DNA from: Yamagishiella unicocca
Taxonomy: Eukaryota; Chlorophyta; Chlorophyceae; Chlamydomonadales; Volvocaceae
Assembly (NCBI GenBank): GCA_003116995.1
Contig: BDSL01000032.1
Coordinates: forward strand, 620,001 to 684,000
Reading direction: 5' to 3'
DNA: 64,000 nucleotides
Below the pieces are notes generated by a model that searched no databases, had not been told where the DNA came from, and saw nothing but the letters and a program-made list of their open reading frames with translations. Of this stretch, positions 50,001 to 64,000 are shown piece by piece. Position 1 is the stretch's first letter, and each line of letters starts with the position of its first letter. The position numbers and the translations under genes are program-made.

Positions 50001-51460
50001 GGTGAGGCGGCCAACCGACTGGTACGTCAGCTGCAGCAGCGGCACGGCCACCACCAGCGTCCTGCGGCCGGCAATCGTCTGAGCGGAAGGGACGAGGCGG
50101 GGCCGTGGCAGTTGTTGCAGTTGGTGCTGTTGGCGCCGTACAGGAGGGGTCCGCCAACCCAAGCGGGCGCGCTGCGGTGAGTGCGGCGATGCGTCCGGGC
50201 AGCAGGAACCGCCAGGCCCTCCGAGAGTTGCGTTGTGGGGTGATACCGAAGCTCTTTGAACCTCAACTTGACGGGGCGAACCCGTCCTAGAACTTCTTCG
50301 CTGCTTACACGGCCAGAATCACAACAAGGTGCCTTCTATCCCACCCCGGGAGCACGCCCCGATGGAGTCTCCCTTGTCCTCGACTGCAGGCAACAACATG
50401 ACTCACCCCAACCACACATCCGGCCAAGGATGAGTCCATCCGGTCATCCGGTCATCGCTACCCAACCGCCCGCTGCCTTTCCGGGGACTGCACTGCGGGG
50501 GTGTCCTAACCTCACGGCGTCGTTCTCCCTCCCCACTAACCCGACTGCACCGCCGCCGTACCGCATACGTCCGCCGCGCTGCACCCAACCCATTGTGATG
50601 ATCGATTTGCAACGTCACCCGCCAGGCACCGGGCATCAACCGCTCGCTCTGAAACCGCTCGTCCTAGATCCGCTCCGCGGCTCCGAGACCCTGCTCTTGC
50701 GCCCCGCCCGGCCCACACACCCTCCGTGCCTCCCCGCCAGCCCTCCGCACACCTGCAAGTCCAAGCTCATGGCAACACCGGACACGTCGGAGGTTTGATT
50801 CTGCAAGCTGTCGTACCGCGAACCCGTCACGGTGTTGGCGCTGGACAGGAACGCCATGGTCAGCCGCGTTGCCCAATTTGCGGTGAAGTTGCCCCGCTGG
50901 CCGGGCGTAGGGCTGAGCCCGGACGCGGTCATGTTGATTTGCATGTCGCTAATGTTGTAATCGAATTTGGGTACGGGGGAGTACTCGGCGAGCACCGTCT
51001 TGCCCAGGTGCAGCGCCGGGTAGACGGCGACGGGCTGGCTGTAGGTGGTGGAGGGGGAGGTGGAGGTGAGGGAGAAGGAGGGCCAGCTGGCGAGCCAGGC
51101 GTCACGGTCGGCTGCGTTTGGGCAGACGGCCAGGGTTGGGCTGACGGCGTACAGGATGCCGGAGAGGCCGCGCGGGACTGTAGCATTAAATTTAGCCCCG
51201 GAAGCTGTGCTGAGCGTGGGGTCGGAAACCTGGACCAGCAAGTTGGTGCTGCCCAAAACCAAAGGGCTGCCCGGCGCGTCCAGGTCCAGTCGAACGTGGC
51301 AAGCCGCGTCCGAGCGGGGAAGCATTGCCAGGCTTACAAGTGCCACAAGCACTGCGGAAAAGAAGGATCCAAGGTGTTTTGGCACTGGCCGTCTGCTCCT
51401 GACGCGCCCGCGCTCCTGGCGCCATGTTAGTTGACAAACAGGGCCATTTTGTTCCTCCAT
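41043..51460 (-). CDS. ABCG half-transporter with cysteine-rich N-terminal ectodomain
   Basis: Sixteen exons on the - strand, 1435 aa: 51460-50753, 50078-49938, 49643-49550, 49277-49113, 48709-48597, 48181-48028, 47888-47667, 47333-47121, 46887-46314, 45904-45790, 44599-44324, 43797-42969, 42591-42372, 42153-42077, 41679-41517, 41286-41043. Every junction keeps phase. Order: signal-like hydrophobic stretch (FFSAVLVALVSLAML), ectodomain with many N-x-S/T sites and two Cys-rich modules (EGF-like DCPSYCGDFGRC..CVCDCGW; CPAGYDWDPYGVLCNACPSG), a membrane segment near residue 613-640 (WIPIMALMLVAAT), linker, then the nucleotide-binding domain: Walker A GPSGSGKTT, signature STLSGGE, Walker B LLLLDEP, LHQPS. 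ABCG-type membrane segments follow (exons 12-16). The NBD-before-TMD order is the ABCG subfamily hallmark; plant ABCG24/28-like proteins also carry such an ectodomain. Substrate is unknown; plasma membrane is likely. Confidence 0.88.
41821..41920. repeat. 27-bp tandem repeat, nearly 4 copies
   Basis: Units starting ATTGGCTGGTCTGCAGAGGT at 41821, 41848, 41875 and 41902 (last partial), in an ABCG intron (41680-42076). Confidence 0.85.
43888..44005. repeat. Degenerate GGT trinucleotide tract
   Basis: GGT-rich run directly after a family A repeat copy (43831-43900), in the ABCG intron 43798-44323. Confidence 0.85.
44850..45595. repeat. AT-rich insertion and degenerate 47-bp tandem array in an ABCG intron
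   Basis: 44850-45060 is clearly AT-rich against GC-rich flanks, and 45060-45340 is T/G-rich. At about 45366-45580 roughly five diverged units contain ACCGTGTACGGCATCACC and ATCCCGT. It is followed by a copy of the AGCAGCCAGCAGATGC element at about 45605. The whole lies in intron 44600-45789. Probably old mobile DNA; no coding part recognised. Confidence 0.5.
46922..46970. repeat. AAAGC pentanucleotide microsatellite
   Basis: About nine AAAGC units in the ABCG intron 46888-47120. Confidence 0.92.
49736..49827. repeat. 23-bp tandem repeat, 4 copies
   Basis: Units starting GCAGGTGTGTGGCAGGCCCA at 49736, 49759, 49782 and 49805, in the ABCG intron 49644-49937. Confidence 0.88.
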
Positions 51461-52107
51461 TTTGGTGCCAAGAATATGAGAGGTAGATAACGTTAAATCA
51501 AAGTTGTAGACCAGTCAGAAACTGCGTCTGCGTGCATATTACGCAAGTGTGTTCTACCGTGTGCTGGTTTTAAGAGGGTCCAATATCCTTTAATGTTTTT
51601 TACAAATAAGCGCAAGTCATCTTTAATGTGTTGAATGTTGGAAAGGGGAAAAGAACGCGTTTGACCCCAACGCGAAAAGCCCAAGGTCGGCAGGGTTGGC
51701 GTCCTTTTAACGCATCCGTCGATAAAACTATCTTTTAGAAATACTCATTGTCTAAAAAGAAGAAGTTACTGCGGCATTTCCTCACTTTATTGGGTTGTGG
51801 ATTCGAGAGGGGTTGGGGAGAAGTTGTGCAGTCGGGTGAGGGTCTAATTGCCGGCGTGTACAAGCACAACAAGAAGCACAATACATACTCATAAGTGCAT
51901 GAACTCAGAACTTTGCTTAGCTCTATCTCAGCCAGGGCCCGCTGCTTTGTAGGATTTGAGCAACGCCTGTCAAAGGGCAATGTCCTTACTGCCGCAGGGC
52001 ACGTTCCAGCTGTTAATTATTCTTTGAAAGCCCTGTCAGATCACAGTTTTAACGAAGATAACATATTTCAGCTTCTCTACAGCAGCCCATAGTTCCTTGT
52101 TGTTAAA
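51461..52107. promoter_or_regulatory. Shared upstream region of divergent ABCG and NDR genes
   Basis: 647 bases separate the ATG of the ABCG gene (- strand) from the ATG of the NDR kinase (+ strand). The stretch is AT-richer than either gene and must hold both promoters and 5' UTRs. I see no motif I can name with confidence. Confidence 0.5.
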
Positions 52108-58210
<6,103 letters not shown>

Positions 58211-60213
58211 TTCTCCTGCGGGTTGAGGAGCCCTTAGCCGCGGAAGCGCTGCAGCCATGAGCGAAGGCAGAGCTCGAGTGGACGGTTGGATGTGCCCGCG
58301 GGGGCGTTTTTCGTGGGCAGGGTGCGAGGACGGCGCGCCGCGGATCGGGTGCCCCTGCTTACTGGTATGGGAAAGGGGCAGTGGTTGGTGCTGCGCCGAG
58401 CTGCCGGCGACTAGCGAGCTGTAGGACGCGCGCACCGTCGCAGCTGGTCCCTTGGGTGATGCCACATTTAGGCTGCATGTGTAGGCGGAATGCATGGCGG
58501 GCCACAGGATTTAGGTGCAGGCGCATGTTTTGGATGTTTGTAGATGCAAGGCCTCTCGGCGTTACTTATTTTACTCGACATTGTCAGGCATTATGTAGCT
58601 GAGCAGCAGCTGGTGTGCGGGGTGGTCTGGGGGCGCAGCTGGGTCGCCTGCGCCGGTTTAGGAGACCAGGACACGAAGGCACCTCCCAGCATGGCTCGAG
58701 TCACCATGAATCATCACATTTCATGGAACAGTAAACCCCTTAGTAGCATCATGCCCACGTGGTCCAGGCGATCCTAATACCGAGCCCAACCGAGCTGACG
58801 TGGCTCGGCGCATGCTGGCCCAGCAGGCGAGGAATGGGCGGAGACGTGTGTGCAGGCCCGCATGGGCTGGGGCGTCTCCGTTCCTCGGGTCCCTTCGCTG
58901 ACGGGTGCTGTAGGTGCCGTGAATCATAGCTACGAACGCAGTTTCTACATGCTCATTATTTCCGGACGGATTAGCGAGGAGCTGGCGCACTGCTGAGCCA
59001 TGCATATGGAGGGGCACACGATGCGGGGTGGGCGCCGAGAATAAACGTATCGGAGGACGGCTTCCCTTTTTTCTGGTGGCTTATTTGCTGCATTGTGCAC
59101 ATGTAAACTGGAGTTACGAGGCTCGGGTGTTATTCACCAACCGCCACAAAGGGCCATAGATACAGCAGTGAGCCTTGCGACGTTGCGAGTGCAGCGTTGG
59201 GCGCCGCCACCGCCCCTGTGGCCACCGCCACCGTACCCCCAAAGCGCGGCGCCGCTATTACCCGGCGCTCCATTACCGTATGTGCAATGCATCCCGCTGC
59301 ACCGTCGCCTCCTGCACAAATTCCAAAATTACTAACCCACGTCAACAGCCAGAGCCCTAGCGACCCAATCACGCGAATTTCCGACGGCGTCGCATTTTCG
59401 AAGCATTTACTGCCAACGCACGCGCACGACGGCGCCTGGAATGGCGTCCCGCACGCATAAACACTCGCGGCGCGTCTTACTAATGCATTCTTTGCGTCCA
59501 AGTAAGGCCTGCAAGCTGCAACAGCCAGCCGCACGCTTGGTCGCAAGCGCAGCGCTTGAGCAATAGTCGCGTGGACGCGCCGACCGACGTCATGAGCTGT
59601 CACGAGCAGCTCCTGGCCCTCCTGCACCTGTACAACATAGGGGTCGGAGTCCGCCTACCGGTACGCAGCTGGCGCCAGCTCGGGCCCTCCCCCTTCAACA
59701 ATAACCCGGGTCCTGCGTCCTGTGAGGTTTCCCCCACGTGGCTCCCACGCCCGGACAAATCTCGAGCGCACGAATATACTGCTGTCACTCCCACCTGCTG
59801 TGAAAAAGCTCCGAACAACCTCCCATGATGCAAAAAACATCCCGATGAGACACTACCGAACCCATCCGGCCGCTAGACATGCTCGCGCACAGCACATTTT
59901 TCGAGTACTCGCAGACCTCCAACGCACGCGGGAAACTATGTCTGCATCCCTACAACTGCACATCCACGCCTCCGCGGCTCCCTGCGCGCGGGCGCGCAAG
60001 GCCGCCCCGGTCCGCCCCGCACCCTCCCTTCTCAACCTGCATCTCATCCACGCCAGCTGCCTAGTACCCAAACCCAATCTCGCGCATCGCAGCGCCCTCC
60101 CCCTCCAACCCTCCCCTCCCCTCCCCCCTGGCATCCACGGGTCTTCCTCGAAACCCTCCCCTCCCCCCGCATTGAATCGCCACATCGCATTGGATGGCCT
60201 CCATGACGTCTCT
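58211..60213. other. Convergent intergenic region between NDR and coiled-coil genes
   Basis: No gene recognised. Holds the 3' UTRs of both neighbours. A reverse family A repeat fragment lies at 60127-60160. Confidence 0.6.
59102..59106 (+). terminator. Candidate TGTAA polyadenylation signal for NDR
   Basis: First TGTAA I found after the NDR stop, about 890 bases downstream. Inferred only. Confidence 0.35.
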
Positions 60214-63200
60214 TCAAGTTACCCTCGTGCGCCTCTCCAGGCGGGACAGAAACGCCTGCTCTATGGCAGTCCGCTGAGGCGCCGCCCAGCGAGCCGAAGG
60301 CGGCTCGCCGCCTCCTTCCGCCCCCGCCGCCTCCGCCGACGCCGATGCATCGTGCTCCCCTGGCGCCGCCTCACCCGCCGCCTCACCCGCGCCGCCAGCG
60401 CTGCCGCTCGCCGTGTAGAACAACGACCCCGCCGGCAGCCTCGACGGCGCCCCCCGCTGCGCCGCCCCCGCCACCGATACCCCCACGTGCTGCTTCCAGT
60501 GCGCCCCGTAGGGCATGTCGGAGGTCATCTGCGGCACCTGCGAGGCCACCGCGGGACTGAGGACGTTCGCCAGGGTGCCGCCGTTGGTCACCTGAGGCGA
60601 CATCGCGCTATACATGGCCTGACGCATCCGCGACGATGACGACGAATGGCCGCCCACCGCGCCGCCGGCACCGCCGCCGGCGTTGGGCGCCGACGCGGGC
60701 CTCATGCGCCGCTGCTGCTGCTGGTGCGGGTTGTTCTGCTGGAACTGCAGGTGCTGCTGCTGCTGCTGCTGCTGGAACTGCACCTGCGACGGCTGCAGCT
60801 GCGGGGGCTGCGGAGGCTGTTGGCGCTGCTGCGCCGCGCCCAGCCCAGACGTCATGCTGAACGACGCGTCGATCTCGTGGCTGCGGATGCTGCGGCCCAA
60901 GCCCGAGGGCGGCAGGGCTGCGGACAGCGACAGCATCGATACGGCCCGCGACGCCGGGCGCGGCGTCAGCCCCCCCGCCCCCCCCGAAACCGACATGTTC
61001 CCCGTCACCGTCGCCTCATGTCGTATGATCCTCCCTAGCTCCGCTGTCGCGCTGGCGGGCCGCTCCCTCCGAGGCACGCCCATGATGTTTTTGAACTGCT
61101 CGTCGCGCCGCGCCAGAGCCACCTCCAGCACTCGCTTCTGCTGCTGCAGGCGCTTGACCTCCCGCATGAGGTGCTTCTCCGCGTCCTGGCTCTTCCCCGC
61201 CTGGTCCTGCACCGACCTCACGCGGTCCGCCATGCGGTCCGCCATCTTGCTGAGGTGCTCGAAGGTGGGCACCACGCGGCCGCGGATGTCGGCGCGGTTG
61301 CGGAAGTGCTGCTGCCACACGTGATTGGCGACCCGCTGGATGCTGCGGGCGGGGTTGGAGAGGAGGGCCGCAAGAGGGGGGTTACATAAAAGAACCGGTA
61401 ACTCGACAGGGCCGCAAGAGGGGGGGCCTTGCTGGCCAGAGGTAGCCGGAGGAGGTAGCCGGTGGCGATCAGGGTTCGGCAACATAAGTGACCGCTGCGG
61501 TAACTTGGCGACATGAAGGACCGATCCCGATCGGGATCGGTCAGGTTCCAAAAGGACCCCACTCGCTCTGCTTGCTGGCTTGCTCATGCCGCCGCCACCG
61601 CCGGCTACAAGCCCGCATCCGCTCCCCCGTTCCCCAACCCGCCGCCCATGCCCCATACGGATCCCCCTCCTTCCCTCGACAGCCGTGCTAGCTCTACCCC
61701 AAACCACACCTCATCCCCGGCCCCCCGGGCACCTCCCTCCGCGCCCCCCACTCACTCTGTGAAGTGCCGGATAGCGAGTTTGTTGCTCTTGGCCGTCACA
61801 AACTCCTCAATCATGTGGAGCATTGCCAGCGGGTCGGACGGCTGCATGCCGCCCGCAGCGTCCTCCAACCCGCCGTGCATGCTGACGGCGCCAGGGTTGG
61901 TGCGGCCGCTGCTGGCGGCGCGGCGCGTGGCGCCCGCAGGGGGCTTACCGGCGCCGCTGCCGCCGGGTCCGAAGGCGTCCGAGAACTGATCGTCCTCCGA
62001 TAGCTTTCCCCACAGCTGCAGCACTGCGGTTTGTAGCGCAACCAGCTGCGCCTGTCTGGACGTCAGCTTGTGGACCAGGTTCTACGGCGAGGGGCGAGAA
62101 AGGGGGAGGCAAGACGGCGGATGAGGCCGGTGTGCGCGCGTCCTCCGTGCCCGTGTGCGTGTGTCTTTAGGGCCCCGAGCGGTTGGGGGAAGGAACTTGC
62201 GCACACGCGTACATGCGACGCGAGGCATCCAGCACCCTTGCTTCGTTCCAAGCAGCGGCTGCGGCGCCCCTGCAAGCAGCAGCCCCCGCACCGTGCGCCC
62301 TGCAAGTAGCAGCCCCCGCACCGTGCGCTCGCTGCCTCACCTCCATCGCCTCCAGCTCCTGGCGCAGCTCCTCGTTTTGCTCCTGCAGCCGGGAGCTGCC
62401 CTGCAGGTGCTCCGTGGTGAGGCGGGTGGCCACCGTCTCGCCGGCCTTTTGCGACTCCGCCAGCCGCTGCTGCAGCCTGGTGACCTCCTCTTGCGTCTGC
62501 GGGGCAGCGCAGACAGCCGCGTGAGGGAGATGAAAAACGTGAGGTGAGGTGAGGGGCAGAGGCTAAAGCGCCAAGCCGGCGACAGAGGTTGGGTGGTCTG
62601 GAAAGTCGGTGTTCAGTACGTAGGCCACCTTCGCCTTCCGCTGCACGTCCACACCCACCACCACCCACTTCCCCATCCCCACCACTCCGCCCTGCTACCC
62701 AAACCTCAACCTCGCCCCCAAACCCCAGCCTCTCCCACAGACCCCAACCTCTCCATCAAACTCCTTGCTACGAGACCCCGTCCACATTAACCACCCATCC
62801 CATCCACCCACCCCATTCCCCTGCAAGCCACCTCACCCCGCCCCGCACCACCTCCGACCCACCCCTTGAGCCCACCCGCCCTCAACTTCCCAGTGCCGAC
62901 CTACGGGTTTCCTCGCCACCTTCTCCCCGCGCGCCTCACCCACACCGCCAAAGCCTGAACCCCATCCCCCTGATCGGTTATATGTTTTGGTGCCGACCTA
63001 CGGGTTTCCTCTCTCAACCCCCCGCTCAGCAGCCAGGTTTTTATACACCCCCACAGCAGCCTCTTCCCCCTATGCGACCAACCCGCGTCCCTCCGCCACC
63101 CACCCTCAGCAGCTGGTCAAACGTCCCCAGCTTGTCGTCCTCCAGGAACTCCAGCCGCGCCACCACCTCCTCGGGGCTGCTGAACGTGAAGCACTCCGCC

Positions 63201-64000
63201 AGCCGGTCGAACAGCGGCTCCAGCTTCGAGTGCTGCGCCAGCCGCCGCTGCGCATCCACCTCGCGCAGCCCGCTGCTGTGCAGCCGCGCGCGCAGCAGGT
63301 CGACCGCCTCACGCAGCTGGGCCTCAGTGTCGGTCTGGACCTCCAACGCGGCCTGCGTCGCGGCCAGGCGCTCCGAAACCGACTCCACGTCCTGCCGCAG
63401 CGCCAGGTACTCGCCCTCGGGCACCGAAACCAGGCCGGGGACGGCGGCGGCGAGGATAGCCGCGCGGTGGGCCATACTGTTGGAGCGGGTGGGGGAGCCG
63501 GGGCGAGTGGGCGAGCCGGGGCGAGTGGGGGAGCCGGGCCGAGCGGGGGAGCCGGGAGGCATGATGGCCGAGCCCGCGAGGGAGGTCTGGCGGAGCAGCT
63601 GCATCCCGCCGGGGCCTGGGACGGCGGAGCGGGGCCGGCTGCGACCGCCGGCGCCGCCGCCATTGGGCCCGCGCAACGGCATAGCCGACTGCGGCCGCAG
63701 CCGTGGGGCTGCGGCCTTGGGGCTGCCCGGCCGGGCGCCGCGCGCGTCGGCGGCGGCTGCGCCGACCGGCGCCGCGCCGCCGGCGCCGCCAGTGGTTGCG
63801 GCCCGGCTGGCGATGAGCGCGTCTAGCATGGCCCGGGACTTGAACGACGGCGCGTAGCCGACTGCGCCCACGTTGGAGACCACCTCCACGCCGTCGGTCC
63901 CCACGCCCTCCAGCGCACTCGCCTCCGCCTCGCCCTCCGCCCTGGCGGCCGCGTACGCCGCCGCCCGGCGCTTCTCCTTCACCGCATACTGGATCTCTCT
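60214..64000 (-). CDS. Coiled-coil protein with RPxS motifs, C-terminal part (5' end outside window)
   Basis: Four exons on the - strand, phases matching: >64000-63104, 62496-62341, 62081-61756, 61342-60214 (stop TGA). I do not recognise the family. Exon A has an Ala/Gly/Pro-rich stretch with RPRSA, RPQSA and repeated RPGSPT units, then heptad-like helix (LALRQDVESVSERLAATQAA) and LFDRLAECFTF. Exon B (TRLQQRLAESQKAGETVATR, NEELRQELEAME) is strongly coiled-coil. Exon C contains LQLWGKLSEDDQFSDAF and AMLHMIEEFVTAKSNKLAI. Exon D begins with helix (HFRNRADIRGRVVPTFEHLS, MREVKRLQQQKRVLEVALAR) and ends in a Ser/Gln-rich tail with a polyglutamine run and more RPASA/RPASR motifs. Such a protein would suit a cytoskeletal or ciliary scaffold, but that is a guess. 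Confidence 0.72.
60746..60776 (-). repeat. CAG tract coding for polyglutamine
   Basis: CTG triplets on the + strand, read on the - strand as a run of glutamines in exon D of the coiled-coil gene. Confidence 0.85.
62271..62330. repeat. 30-bp tandem duplication
   Basis: Two units starting CTGCAAGCAGCAGCCCCCGC and CTGCAAGTAGCAGCCCCCGC at 62271 and 62301, in the intron 62082-62340 of the coiled-coil gene. Confidence 0.8.
63485..63560 (-). repeat. 18-bp coding repeat (RPGSPT units)
   Basis: About four 18-bp units (GGGGCGAGTGGGCGAGCC type) in exon A, giving RPGSPT repeats on the - strand. Each unit has a Ser-Pro site. Confidence 0.85.

Noticed and set aside
62589..63857. A 422-aa + strand frame
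   Set aside because: It crosses an intron of the - strand coiled-coil gene and is antisense to its exon A.

Overview
This is GC-rich nuclear DNA of a eukaryote. It looks like a volvocine or other chlamydomonadalean green alga. Supporting signs are many short exons with strict GT..AG (once GC..AG) introns, long runs of Ala, Gly, Pro, Ser and Gln in the proteins, many intronic minisatellites, a carotenoid isomerase of the plastid type, plant/algal style kinases, and TGTAA pentamers (the usual polyadenylation signal of this group) downstream of some genes. I cannot name the species from the sequence. All gene models were built by hand by joining exons with matching phase and conserved protein sequence. 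There is no transcript evidence.

Layout: (1) 1-6132, + strand, 3' part of a gene whose C-terminus resembles the EF-hand module of calcium-dependent protein kinases but with decayed calcium loops. (2) 8375-11392, +, a complete PP2C-type phosphatase with an N-myristoylation start. (3) 13022-18093, +, complete MCM-binding protein (MCMBP/ETG1). (4) 19266-20342, +, intronless 15-cis-zeta-carotene isomerase (Z-ISO). (5) 20343-25802, gene-poor, with a perfect 22-bp palindrome, a 14-copy 21-bp tandem array and a probable LINE remnant. (6) 25803-35901, +, a 1438-aa GAF-like plus Ser/Thr kinase protein with 17 exons. (7) 35902-41042, gene-poor, repeats. (8) 41043-51460, - strand, a 16-exon, 1435-aa ABCG half-transporter with a large cysteine-rich ectodomain. 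(9) 52108-58210, +, an NDR (AGC family) kinase, divergent from the ABCG gene across about 650 bp. (10) 60214-64000, -, the 3' part of a coiled-coil protein with RPxS motifs, convergent with the NDR gene.

The genes do not form a pathway. Four of the eight are protein phosphorylation genes (CDPK-like, PP2C, GAF-kinase, NDR); the others serve replication (MCMBP), carotenoid synthesis (Z-ISO), transport (ABCG) and an unknown structural role.

The most interesting non-genic signal is a set of short dispersed repeats that lie mostly inside introns. They tend to be in one orientation near 5' splice sites and the opposite orientation near 3' splice sites, in genes on both strands. This suggests introner-like elements with inverted ends. 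It is a hypothesis drawn from reading by eye.
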